From assembly GCA_001414485.1 (NCBI GenBank), contig LLEY01000016.1, positions 248,001-312,000 of the forward strand: a stretch of DNA of 64,000 nucleotides, written 5' to 3'. How positions within the stretch are numbered: the stretch's first letter is position 1; each line of letters starts with the position of its first letter. Under the pieces are notes generated by a model, which saw only the letters and a list, made by a program, of their open reading frames with translations, did not search any database and was not told where the DNA came from. This document shows, piece by piece, positions 35,010 to 47,399 of the stretch. Source of the stretch: Calycina herbarum (Eukaryota; Ascomycota; Leotiomycetes; Helotiales; Pezizellaceae). A program made the position numbers and the translations under genes.

Positions 35010-35345
35010 GAGCTGGTAGCAGCTACTGTTCCGTAGCTACGTTCTAGCGCTAGATAGTCCTATTATAAGACCTAGATACGATCTACTTACTATTAGAGAA
35101 GAAGGCGACTAAGCTAATCTAACTAGTATAGCTCTCGAGGGTTTATAGTATCGTATTCTAGTATATTTCAACTCTAGGCTTTTTCTAGATCTAAGGTAGA
35201 ATATAGCTCTTAAACGCTTCTCGAATAATACTCTTCTCTAGTACGAAAATAAGAGCTAAATAATACGTTTAAAGAGGCGCTTATTTAATAATTAATCGAG
35301 TAGATATAGCAAAGCGTCTAGTATCGTATATAAACGTATATACGT
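35010..35345 (-). pseudogene. NLR relic: linker and first WD40 repeat of a NACHT-WD40-type receptor
   Basis: Minus-strand fragment that reads IYDTRRFAIST (about 35330-35295), then ALIFVLEKSIIREAFKSYIL (about 35260-35200), KKPRVEIYQNTIL and the WD40 core LESYTSQISLVAFFSNSKQI, ending VSRSYNRTIQR.NVATEQ and LLPALEG. That order (bridge helices, PEKSIIR, VE..W...LQTLEGH, then WD40) is specific to fungal NACHT-WD40 NLRs of the HET-E/HNWD kind. Gly, Asp and Trp codons of the WD repeat are replaced as RIP predicts. It stops abruptly at about 35010 where Copia-like sequence starts; the NACHT part upstream is not readable with confidence. Confidence 0.65.
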
Positions 35346-38300
35346 TAGAGCTTTTATTAAACTTTGTAATAGTACGAAACAGATAATACTATAAAAGAGG
35401 TATATAGAAGTACGTTCCGTAGAATAACATACTTAGATACTAGGCTCTAAATACGAAGGAAAAGATTAAATTAACCTTTCCCGATACTAAGAGTAAGAGC
35501 ATCTATATATAAAAGAGTTCAGATAATAATAATAGACTCGGAGGTCTGAACCGGATATTCCGATACTCGAATACGTAATCCTTATATTCTACGTAACTCT
35601 TAGCATTTCTATACTCTGAACCGTATCCTATCTAGTACGTATATAATCTTGGCAACTCTTATTCTTAATAGCGGGCTATTATAAACTTGTTTATATTAGT
35701 AGAGTCTTCTTTAAAGACATTCTTAAAATTATAATATAACTTATCTTAATCTAGTTCTCGAGCTTTATTATTATTATAATACTATCTAGTAAACTTTTTA
35801 TTAAGCTAAGCTTCTTAAGCTAGAATATATAACTTCTTTTTAAAAACTAATAATAGTAATACTAGAATATAATATTTATTATAAACTAATAACGAAATAT
35901 AATCTTCTTTTTATAACGTTAGAGAAACCTAGCCTTTTAAGCGGAAGTAACCTACTTAATCGAAGAAGCTAATACAGGCGACGATATAGTTACTATAGTA
36001 GACGCTAAATCCTACTAAAAAGTAGTCTTAATCTTCTTAAACATTTAACTCTAAGATATCTTAAGATATATATTAGGAAATTGAAAATCTATAAAGAAGC
36101 TATTTATAGAGTAAGTAGAATTAAAGTTAAAGTTAAAGATATATATAGGCGTATATATAATCTTACTATATAATATTAATAAATTTTAATAGTATATTAA
36201 AAATTCGCTAACGAATATAACGTTAAATCCTGTTATTAATATACTTTTAACGTATTCTATAATATTCTCTCTTTAAAGATAGAAGTCGAAGTATTCTATA
36301 CTTATCTCTAAGTATCTAGACCAGAGCCGACGCCTTTCTATAGAAATATTAGAATTATTATAGAGAGGTATAAGGCTATAGAAGTTACTAATACGACTGT
36401 TTCGTTGAATAATAGAGAGAGAACACTTTATACTATTCTCGTAGATAATAAAATATTGCTAAAAATTAGCGCTATAGTATTCTACTATTAGACTCGGTAG
36501 ATAGGAATTAAAGTAGGTTAAAGGATATTATATAGAAAGTCTTAATTTAGGAATTAAAGTTTAAATAATTAAAGAACTCGTACTCTTTTAAAATCTCGAT
36601 TTATACTATAATATAGTACTTATCTCTATATATTTATATTAGTAGTAGGTGAGAGTTTTAATTCACTATCTAATAAGGCCTTAGAAGCCCTGGTTATACG
36701 CTGATTTATATATTTTAAATAGTAACCTTTCTTATAACCGATGTTAATAAAGACAGCGTAATAACAGGAGACGCTAGCTACGTTATTAGAATAGATATTA
36801 GATATAACGTAGACTCTTTCTTTCAGCTTCAGTTAATTAATTCTAATAGTAATATAAACGTACTACTATATATATTTAAAAGAGAGGTCCTAGAAAAAGC
36901 AGGCTAGGTAGGTCTAGACAGTTGATAACTTATTAGAGATTATTAAATAGTAGAATACGATCGAAAATCCGCGATACTTATAGACAGTCGCTATATATTA
37001 CCTATATATACGCCCTAGCGATGTTAAGATATAGAGAATATTATAAGTTATAGTCTCTATTAAGCTGTTAAGGGAAATCAGAGTTATAGTAGCGGAAGTG
37101 TTCTATAGCTATTAACGGTCTAAGTATAATTACTATCTAATATATTAGGTTATAAGCTACTACCTCGCGAGAGAATATAGTTAAGTCCTTATATCTTTAA
37201 AGGCCTCTGTATTTTAACTTAAAAACAGACTACTAACCCTCTATAGAATCCGCTATCTACTCTATAGAGGCTGCGAAAGAGACTCTCTTTAAACATAGCT
37301 TTCTAGATCGGAAAGACCCGACGGTCGGAGATAGTGTCTAGGAAATAGAGAAGAAGAGCTTCGAGTTTTTATTAGAATATAGCCTGGATTTTTACTAGTA
37401 ATACGTTCTTAATATAGTAAGTAGAATAAAACATTTATAGTATCTATCTAATACTTCTAGTATATTCTATCTATTATAGAGTCCTTCTTCGGCAACGAGA
37501 CTTATACTCTCGTATATAGCCTAAGATATATAGTATACCTAGGCTATATCTTATACTTTAGAAGAGGTAGTCTAAAGATTAGACAGCGGGCTTTAGTAGT
37601 TTATCTATTAGCTAAAGAATCGCGAGTTAGTTATTACAGCGGCTTATATAACTATAACTTACCTACTATATAAGAGAAAAGGTTCTTAAATGAAATTCCT
37701 TAATCTACAGTAGATAAAGCGGGCTGCCTAGGTAAGAAGAAAGAATTTCCTAACAGTGGCTTATAAGTTGTTACTCTATAGTATAGTTATATATATTAAT
37801 ATATTTCGTAGAATAATTTTCGATACTTGAATTAGTTTTAAACTTAAGAAAGAGTATATAATTATATTTGAATTTATAATAGCCGATATAATTAAGACAT
37901 AGCTAAAGATAGTTCTTCTAAGCTTACTAGAGTTAAAACAAAAGGTAGGAGATATATAGTACGACTTAGAAGATCGAAAGTTCTAAAAAATCCGAATAAA
38001 CTTTATATTTAGAGATTCTAGAGATTCTATTATAAGTATAAACTTATAGTTAATAATTACTACTTAAGATATTCCGCTTCTTATATTCTCAGCTATATTC
38101 TCTATTTATATTTATCTCTTCTATAACCTAGGCTAGTTTATAATACTAAATATAAGAGTATCGAAGTCGATATTATCTAGAGCTAAGGCTGGTTCTTTAA
38201 TAGACCTGGGATAAAATACCTCTATTGAAATGTTTAGAAAGCTAGCTCTAGCTATAGGTTCGGTAATATTAGAGAGAGGTATAAGCGCTGTCGCCGACTC

Positions 38301-40552
38301 TGTAAAGGAAACGACTCTATATATATCTAGTCTAATATAAGCTTAGAGAAGACATTTCATAAGAGTTAATACTATTAGTAGACTGAAAATCGAGCTCGTT
38401 TATAATATTAACCTTATATAACTTAGCTCTTTAAACTTCTAAAGTCCTTAACTCTATATTTCCTACCTCGCGCGCTCTTTTATTACCTCTCTTAACGTAG
38501 AAGAGACGTTCTATAAGATCTAGTTCGTCGGTAGCCCGCTTACGTAACTTATTATATATCTGGTTTATATAGGTAATCTTAATTATACCTACGTTCTAGT
38601 ACTGTTCAGCATGTCTTATATAGTCTCTAGCTTGTCTTGAAATATATTAATAGTATACGTATATCTTCTCGTACTTAATATCTATATTAAAGTTAATAAT
38701 CCTACTTAGAAGAGAAAGACAAAGGCCTACGTTACTTAAAATGCCTCTGAAGCCTCTATTAGGTTTTAAATAATTCGTTTCTATTATAATCTTTAAAAGA
38801 ACAATTATACTTTATTCTAGGCCTTTCTATATCTTCGTATATATCTAGATCGTAGTCGTCGCTATCTAGATCGTTGCTATTTACTTTCGAGTAGGATCGG
38901 TATATTTCTAGCTAAGTAGACAAATATTCTTCGAGAGTCTAGAGAAGGTTAGTTTAGTATCTATAGGTAATTAAATACTAACTCGGTATTTATTAAAGTA
39001 AGTACGAAATACATCGCTCGTTAGAAAGAAAGTAGAGCAGGTATATTATAGCTATATATCGTTTAATATACTAAGAGCGATTAAAAACAGTTAGAGACGA
39101 GAAAGCGGAGACAGTAGAGTTTTCTAATCTTTAATTACCTATCTAGCTAATTAATATTTATTTAACTCTATAAAGACAATTAGCCGAAGATACTCTTATA
39201 GTAAATATAGTAGGATCTAAACTTATTTAAACTCTTTATAACTCTACTAAGAGTATTCTCGATTAATATCTCACTTTCTATATAATAGCACTTTTGTCTA
39301 TATTTCTTAAAAATTATTAAAGTCGTATATTATACTACTAGTATCCTCTACTCTATTTAATAAAAATATGTCTTCTTCTTATAAAACTTACTATAGTAAT
39401 AGTATTAAAGAAGGCGAATACTCTATATATAGCGCGAAGAGCTAAGTAGGAAAGGATTAAGTATTAAAGAGATTAAGTATTACTTATAAGGTAAATAAAT
39501 CTAGGCTTTAAATACTAGCTATTTATTATCTATTAGAAGTGCTTAGTTAACTATTTTCAGATAAGGAAAAGAATTAAGCTAGAGATTCTAAGACTATTAA
39601 ACCTATTACTTTTTTTTATCTCTTTCGTAGTAGTAGAAGCTACTACCTTAGAAAGCTTAGAAAGATGTCTATAATAAACTTTTAAGCCTATATCTCCTCG
39701 TACTAGTCGTACTAAGCCGATAGAAGCCGACCCTCGCTTAATAGTAGAAGATATAAGACGAAAAGAGTTTAATACTATCTAATTTACACTAGGGAGATAT
39801 CGGCCTACGTATAGTAGAGAGAAGAGCTATTTATTTAGAGGCGTCGATAGCTTATTATTAATCTCTTTAGCGCCTTCAAAGCTTACTATCCTTTCTATAT
39901 ATCCTTCTACTCCTACCTATAACAGCTTCTACTTATCCTCTTTAAATTTAAAATTCTTAATACTACTATTACTTAACTACTTCTAAATGTCCTAGAGAGT
40001 ATTCAAATCGTTACTAGAGAGTATATAACTTACCAGCGCCTCTAATCGTATATAATATATCGTAGAACAGAGGCGAGGTTTAAAGTAAGAAGAATAGAGG
40101 ATTAGATATATAGGAGAAACACTATAAGAGATAATAAAGAGGTTAATATCAGAAGGAGATATAAGGCGTAATATATTTATTAGAAATAATTTATATATTA
40201 TATAATAAGTTACTCGTTTATTAATATCCCTAGTATTATTATATTATATAGTTTTCTCTAAACTCTAAAAGAAGAGAAAACTCTCTCTTTAATAAAACGC
40301 TCTATAATTCTAACTTCTAGTCCTCGTCTTACCTATGTTTTTACCTTCTTTTCTAAACAGCTGATTATCTTAAGAGTATTCTAATCTTTAAACAGAGTCT
40401 TATAACTAGTATAGTTCTATAGACTAAGCCTTTTTCTTTAACTTATTAAATACTTTCCTATTAATTCTCTAAGATAAGAAAGTATTAGAGGTAATATCTC
40501 GCGAATCAATACAGCTTAGTTAACTATCTATATCCTCTAACGTATATATATA
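35346..40552. other. AT-rich relic DNA, unassigned (may include the rest of the NLR relic)
   Basis: Five kb of strongly CpA/TpG-depleted sequence. Frames on both strands look open once TAG is ignored, which is a side effect of RIP composition. Minus-strand sequence upstream of the WD40 relic could hold its NACHT and N-terminal domains, but I cannot find a P-loop. No terminal repeats are seen. Confidence 0.35.
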
Positions 40553-40959
40553 GCGAACCGGCTAAACAAGCGAACCGGCTAACTGAAAACACACCTAAAA
40601 TCGCGATTTTAATATTTTAATATCTTTACGAATTGTTGATTAAAAATTTTAAAATTAAAACTTTGATTTCATTACTATATAAATATAAAAGTTATAAAAT
40701 ATAAGACTGAGGCTAATTTATATTAAAAAGTTATTAAAAGAAGAAGAAAAAAGACAAGATTACAAGGGTATTTTTAAGCGAATCGCTAAGTAAAATCATA
40801 TAGCGTCTGAAACTTAGAATTCTAAATACGTATATAGTAATAAAATCAAAGTTTTAATTTTAAAACTTTTGATTAATAGTTCGTAGAGATATTAAAATAT
40901 CAAAATCGCGATTTTAGGTGTGTTTTCAGTTAGCCGGTTCGCTTGTTTAGCCGGTTCGC
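40553..40959. mobile_element. 407-bp foldback MITE with 129-bp terminal inverted repeats
   Basis: The left arm (40553-40682) and right arm (40830-40959) are inverse copies about 129 bp long with a handful of mismatches, nearly all transitions, around a 147-bp centre. TA flanks both ends within TATATA. Each arm starts with a twice-repeated GCGAACCGGCTAA unit and contains the palindrome AAAATCGCGATTTT. No coding capacity. It keeps CA/TG (for example AAAACACACC), so it is less RIPed than its surroundings and probably younger. Confidence 0.85.
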
Positions 40960-43900
40960 TATATATACACGTTAGTAGAGATGAAAAATCATAGCTTAAT
41001 TAGTTAGAGAGATAGTAGCTTTCTAACTCTTATAAAAGTCTAGATTCGCCTAGCTTAGATTACTACGAGATCTTAAAATTTAAATTAGATAGTAACTTAT
41101 TAATAACCGAATAGATTCTTTTTAGGTAAGTCGGTATCTATATATCGTAGACGTTTTAGTGAATTTATACAAGGTCTACTTATCTTTGCCTTCTTTGCTT
41201 ATAAAATTAAACTTCTTAATAGAGTAGTAGTAGAAGGCGGTAGAAGTTAGTCTTATCTCTATCGATTATAGAATAATAGCTTATCTCCTAATTATAGGAA
41301 ATTAAGAAGACGAGTATCTCCTAGTAAAACCTCTTTTCACGTTTTATAAGTCTAAAGAGTTCGACTATACCTCTTACTATAAGTGTTATACTATAAGTAT
41401 TCTATTAATCAGCGATATTAAGCTACGCCGCCGTACTTTACTTCGTACGTTAGAAACAGGAGATATATCTACTAAATAGCTATAAAATAGGATATAAAAG
41501 TATCTATAACCTCGCTAATAAAAGACGTAAGCTTTTCAAGTTAATCGTCTATAAATATAGATTATCTAAACTCTATAGAATAATCAGGATATAGATAAGA
41601 ACTATAATAAGATATAGTACTATTCTACTCTTTATTAACACTTTTATTTAAAGACTTAAGATATTTAGTACTATATATTCTTAAGACTTAGGCCGACGGA
41701 TATATTAGTATAGAAATGTCTTAAACAACTATAGCTTCGTTTCTTACTTATATACTCTTATAAGTTTCCTTAAATAGATTATTATAAAATAGGGTTTCTT
41801 TAAGAGACTGATTGTTTAGTCTTAAGTAAAGTTCGACAGAGTCTTTTACTTTTATCTATAATACCTAATTCAAACTTGCCTATAAAGCTACCTATTATTA
41901 GAAGAATAGTCTTATAGCTCGGACGCGTATAAGAGGAACTTTTAGCTTCTCTTAGCTTTTAATCGCTAGAGGTAGAAGAGCTGGGTATAGCAGAGCTAGT
42001 ATCCGATTATTTCCTATAAAAAGACTTCTTTCTTATAAGTAGATAACTTATATTATTCTCTAATTCGAAATATTCCTTAGACTAACGGAATTCCTATCTA
42101 GTATTTAAGTAGGTTAATATCCTTCCTACTAATACTAACCGCTATGTTCGCGCTGATTATATTCTTAATATAAGATTCTTAAAAGGACGTCTACGGCCGC
42201 TTTTAAGAAGGAGTAGCAGTAGCGAGGAGGAGGGCTTCGTCTTATAATTGTTTTTATTTTCGTTTTCGTTTTCGATCGTTAGACTATAGATGCTTAACTT
42301 AGGTTAGCTTTATAGTATAGTAGAAGGAGAGTAATATACCTCTTTACTAAGAGTAATATTAGTTTAGAAGAGAAGTAGGTACTTAGATTCGGTACTCGTG
42401 TTCTTAGATATAGCTCCTTATAAGCGTGCGCTTCTATAAGAAGGAGGTTATAGTCGCTCTTTCTTAATATCTTATAGCCGCGTTACTAGCAACGATTAGT
42501 TAAATACGTAATAGTATAAATAGCTTACTTACTTTCGTTATTTAATACGAAGTCTTATAGTCTAACTTTTAAGGTGTTTCGTTTTACTAGACGCGGGGCT
42601 ATATTAGTAAAAATAGCTACTTAATCGAGGGATACGAAAGTATAACTACAAAACTAGCTACTCTTTTAAGAGATATAATAATATAATAGCAGAACTAGCT
42701 GCTCGTTAGAAGTAGCGTAGTAGTAAAAAATAGCAGCTTATTTAGAGGAGTTATATATTAGAATAACGAAAACGTGTAGTAGTAAAGTAAGCAGGCCTAG
42801 CGGTAATTATTTTAAACTCTTAGCGCTAAGTATTCTATAGTAATAAGACATTACCTCCGTTACACTATTATATTTATATAATCCGCGGAATTATCTATTA
42901 TTCGTCTACGACTTCTCCGCTACTGCCTCTATTCTAAGTAGCTATTAAGGCGAGTATTTGAATTTTAGTTACACGTAAAGTCGAAGAGGTAAGGCTCGCT
43001 AGAAGAGTCTCTAAAGCTCTTCTAAGAACCTATACTAATTTAATAGACCTTTAAGCGAACCTAAATCGATATCTATAAGCTTATTCGTATACCCGTAGCT
43101 AATAAGCTATAGAAGTCTTATTATATACTAACGGGCTAAATAGAGCTAAAAACTTCTAGTTAGGATTAAATAAAGTTAGTACTAAGGATATACGTTATTA
43201 GGAAAACCAGCGACGGTAACTTCGTAGAAGTTACTATTTATAAGTTATATTTTCTATAGCTTATTAGTTATAACTTTTAGTTTAAGCTTAGCTGTTATTA
43301 TAACCGTATAAAACCAGTAGATATAAAAGTGCGAGTCTATAGTATATTACTAGCGAGAAGGAGGGCTTAAGCTTACTTCCTTAAAAATGTTATTAGAGAG
43401 ATCTTATATAGACGAGGTTAAATATTTAAATAATATTATCGCTATATTATCTTATACTAACTATAAATACTACTTGAATAAACTATTTTAAACTACTATA
43501 CCCTAGTAAACCTAACGCTCGCCACTTCTAAATAGCTATACTAACTTTTTTTAGACATCTAATTCTTAAGTCTATAAGAGACTTTACTAGTAGCTTATAG
43601 TTATAGCTATAATTAGAGAAGGGTGCTAGCCTATAGCAGCTGCTTATTACTCTTGCTTACTAGAACGTAATATAACCTAGTTAAAGGAAAATACGCTATA
43701 TAGTAGAGTTAAGGTAGAATACTATAGGTAATTCGGAAGTAGAGTTAGCGGAGGTTCTTAGAGTAAGTAACAGAGTAATATTCTCTTATAGAAAGACATC
43801 TACTTAGGTAGTATACTCTAGTAGGTAATTCAGGTTCCCTGCTCTCGACCTCTTAGAATAGAAATATATAGTCCTCTTTTAAGCTTTACTATATAATATA

Positions 43901-46900
43901 TATCCGTGACTTCGAATAGTATACTTAAGAAAGACGCTATATTTATAACAAATACGATTAATACTATCTATATAATATCTTATACTAAAGAATTATTCTA
44001 CCGCCTCTCTACTACGGACCGACCTTATAGAGCGAAGGAGGCTCTAAAGTATACTATACTTCCTTCGATTATATAGCTTTATAGAGATACTACGAGACTA
44101 TTATTAACTTAAGAAATCCTTCGATCGTCGATTAGCGTTGTCCGCGTTACTCTAACGTAGTAGTCTATCGAGCCTATAAATATAATATAAACATAGTTCT
44201 ATACTCTACTTATAACGACTTATCTCAAGAGCGGTAACTTAGCTATAATAAGATTATAAGAGATAGAGCTGAATCAATCACCTAAATATATAATAATACC
44301 GTCCCTATTCTACCTAGAGACCTACTTATTCCCGCCGCGGTTCTTATAAGCGCGAGTTAACTATATAAAGAGAAGATAGTATTAGTAGGTAACTACGACA
44401 GTTATTTTAATATACTAAGTAGATACGAAGAAGACAGGAGTAAGAAGTTAGATTTCAAAGACACTATCTATAGAATAAAGCTCTTATAGTATTCGACTAC
44501 GCTTATTATATTATTTCTAACTTATATAGCGTAAACGACTAATAAGATTATAAGGATCGTTGACTTTCCTATATAATATTTAATTTAAACCAACTATAAC
44601 TAGATGTTTTTATATTTGAAGTTAGTAATAAGGTTATTATACTAGATCTATATAAACAGAGACTTATAAATTATAAAATTAGTTTATTTATCTAATATCT
44701 AAGGTTTTCTACTACGTAGAGACAGACGTTAGAGTTACTAATAATCAAGTGTTTTATAAAGTATTATAATTCTCTCTATTTATAGTACTATAATCTAATT
44801 TTTAGAATATATATATTAATTATTTTCTAGAATTAACCTTCTATTTAAAGAACAAGTTTTTATTAGTAGACTCTATAGAAAGATCCTCTATAGGTAGACT
44901 ATTATATATCACTGTCTAATATAGAGTATCTATAGCTTTCAGTCTTACTAGAATCTTATTTTTTAGCTCTTTTAATCTTAAACAAATTGTCTCGAAGAAC
45001 ACTTTATAGTTAGATAACTTTAGTATCTCTAACCTATACGTAGCGTTTAGAACAGCGTAGAGTATAATACTAGGGTACTCTAGATCGCTCTTAAATATAT
45101 TAACTAGTTTAGTTTAGATTAATACTCTTCTTACTCTTTTTATAATATGTTTCTAATTAGTCTAATTAGTAATCTTAAGTTTGTCTATTACCTTCGAGAT
45201 AGTAACCTTAGGAACTGAGCTATGTTTATATAGGCTCTTATTAAAATCCTTTATTACTGCCTAGAATTAACAAGTAAACTCGTAGTAGATATATCTTTGT
45301 TTCAGAGCCTGTTTCTCTATTCTAATTATAAGCTATAACTTTATAAGCTCTAGATTCTCTGTTATTAAGTTCTAGTATTATTTATAGATAGCGCGTTCTA
45401 TTACTACAGCCTCTCTTAGTATACTAAGTATTATTACCTTTCTTATAAATATAAAAGCGATATATTTAAGACTATTTTTCTTATCTCTAGAACTACTAGA
45501 ACTAGAAACCGGGGGTTATAGTATAAATAGCTCTGACTAATTATTATTATTATTATAGTTAGGTTTCGTAATTATATAATCACTGTTGTTACTATTACTA
45601 TTTTTAGTAACTTACTACGGGGTTTCTTTAGCGTTTATCTCTTTTAGTTTAAGCTTTTAATATTCTATTTCTAAAGAGTCGAGGCTTAAAGTAAGAAGCT
45701 TAGTAAAGACCCTTTCTCTAAACAATAGAAGTAAACTATAGCTCTCGGCCTAAGTAAGATATAGCTGTCTAGTAGTTAAGAGACGAATGCCTATTAGAAT
45801 AAAAAGGCTATAATCTAAGCTGTTATTCTGCTTTAGATTATATAAGAGGATTAGCTCCTCTATTCTTTTATTATAGAACTACTAGTGAATCTAGGCCGAT
45901 AAAGCTACTAGAGGTTTATCGCTAATACTATTATAATAGGTCTAATATAAAGCGTCTTTCTTATTATTAGTTGTTATAATAGCGAAGCTCTAGTAGTAAT
46001 TCTTTTAATTAAATAGGAGATATATTATATATATACTAGTATTAACGAGCTTTGTAAACTATCTATATAGCTGATCGTGTATTTCCGTAGTAAAGGTCTA
46101 TATAATCCTATAATTCAGAGATATAATAGACTTCTAAAGAAGTTCTAAATATATATTAATAATCTCGTTATTAAGCTATTCTCTAGACTTCAGGCGCTAA
46201 AGAGACTTTTCTAGCTTTACCTAGTATCTAAGTTCGTAAATTTTAGTAATAATAGTCGAACTTATATAGACTTTTTTAGTCTAGCCTTCCTTAGTCTTAT
46301 AAATAATAGTTTTAACAACGACTTTACTTAGTCTTTTTAACGTTTTAATTTTCTAATAGTCTAGTAATTTCAGAAGAATATCTAGGCTCTTAAGTAATAT
46401 AGTACTTAGTACTAGCAATAGCTTATTAACTACTATCTACTCGAGCTTAGCTTTACTACCTCCTAAGCTAGTAATTTAGAATTACTCTATAGAGGCAAAG
46501 ACTAACCTGCTATTATCTTTGATATTAAGGATTTTTAATTTATTTTTATATTACTAGATGATTTTAGAGAGAGAATCGGTATCTAACTCGGCTAAGACTC
46601 GATTTAGTATAGCTCTAGGTAATCTTATAATAAAAAGTAGCTTATATCTCTATTATAGATATTATATCTAGCTATCGCTTAAAACAAGAGAGACTTTTAG
46701 CTACTAAGTTAATATATATATTACTATAGTCTCGTAGTCTTCTTTAATAACGAGGTTAAAGAAATCAAGATCTTAGGTTAGAGTCTTAAGATTAATCTAG
46801 ACAGCGATTCTACTACTCTAACGAACTGCTATATATATATCTTTTACTAACTTTTTTACTAATTTAACCTTAAGTATAGTACCTACTATAATAACTATAT

Positions 46901-47086
46901 TAAGCTTTTTTTATAGATTAGTATTAGTAACCCTGCTAATAGTATCTATATCTAAATAGTTATTATTAAGATATAGCTAGACTCTAGGTCTTAAGATAGA
47001 AACTTTTCCTATTCGCTTATATATCTTATACTTAGTATATAGCGGTAAGGATGATTCTAAGACGAATAAGGCTAGGTTAAAGCGAG
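40960..47086. other. AT-rich relic with a possible minus-strand frame interrupted by the Gypsy element
   Basis: RIP-type DNA. On the minus strand from 47086 to about 44600 one frame runs with TAG codons only, includes an Asn/Ser-rich linker (about 45600-45500) and joins in frame to the sequence beyond the Gypsy insertion at 52473. I do not recognise the protein. The part 41000-44500 shows nothing I can name. Confidence 0.4.
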
Positions 47087-47091
47087 ACAAG

Positions 47092-47333
47092 TGTTAGAGC
47101 TTATAGCAAGTGCTAATGAATTGAACTATAGAGACTGTCTATATATAAGAAGATTCGATTATCCTTTCTAAGCTAGAGTCCTTGCTAACTTATATACTTA
47201 GTCAGCTCTTTCTAGAGGGTTCTACTAAGGGTACTCTCGAAGGTTCTGTTACGTCTATACGTTGCTAAGCGAGGTTATATAAATACGTCGCTGAAGTACT
47301 CTAAGACTTATTCTACGGGTATAACCCTTGATA
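47092..47333 (-). repeat. 3' LTR of the full-length Gypsy
   Basis: 242 bp; partner of 52226-52467. Differences between the two are mainly C/T and G/A. Confidence 0.88.
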
Positions 47334-47399
47334 TTACCCCTCTTCCTACTCTTAAAGGTAGGTGTCTAGGGCTACTGTGTCCTCTAACTTAGTAGCAGG

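Noticed and set aside
34828..35019. 63-aa plus-strand ORF starting MLPYNTRFIKF
   Set aside because: It is antisense to the Copia-like and WD40 relics and is explained as a by-product of RIP composition.
36640..40540. Long frames open if TAG is read through, on both strands
   Set aside because: Both strands look equally open after RIP, so openness is not evidence of coding here.
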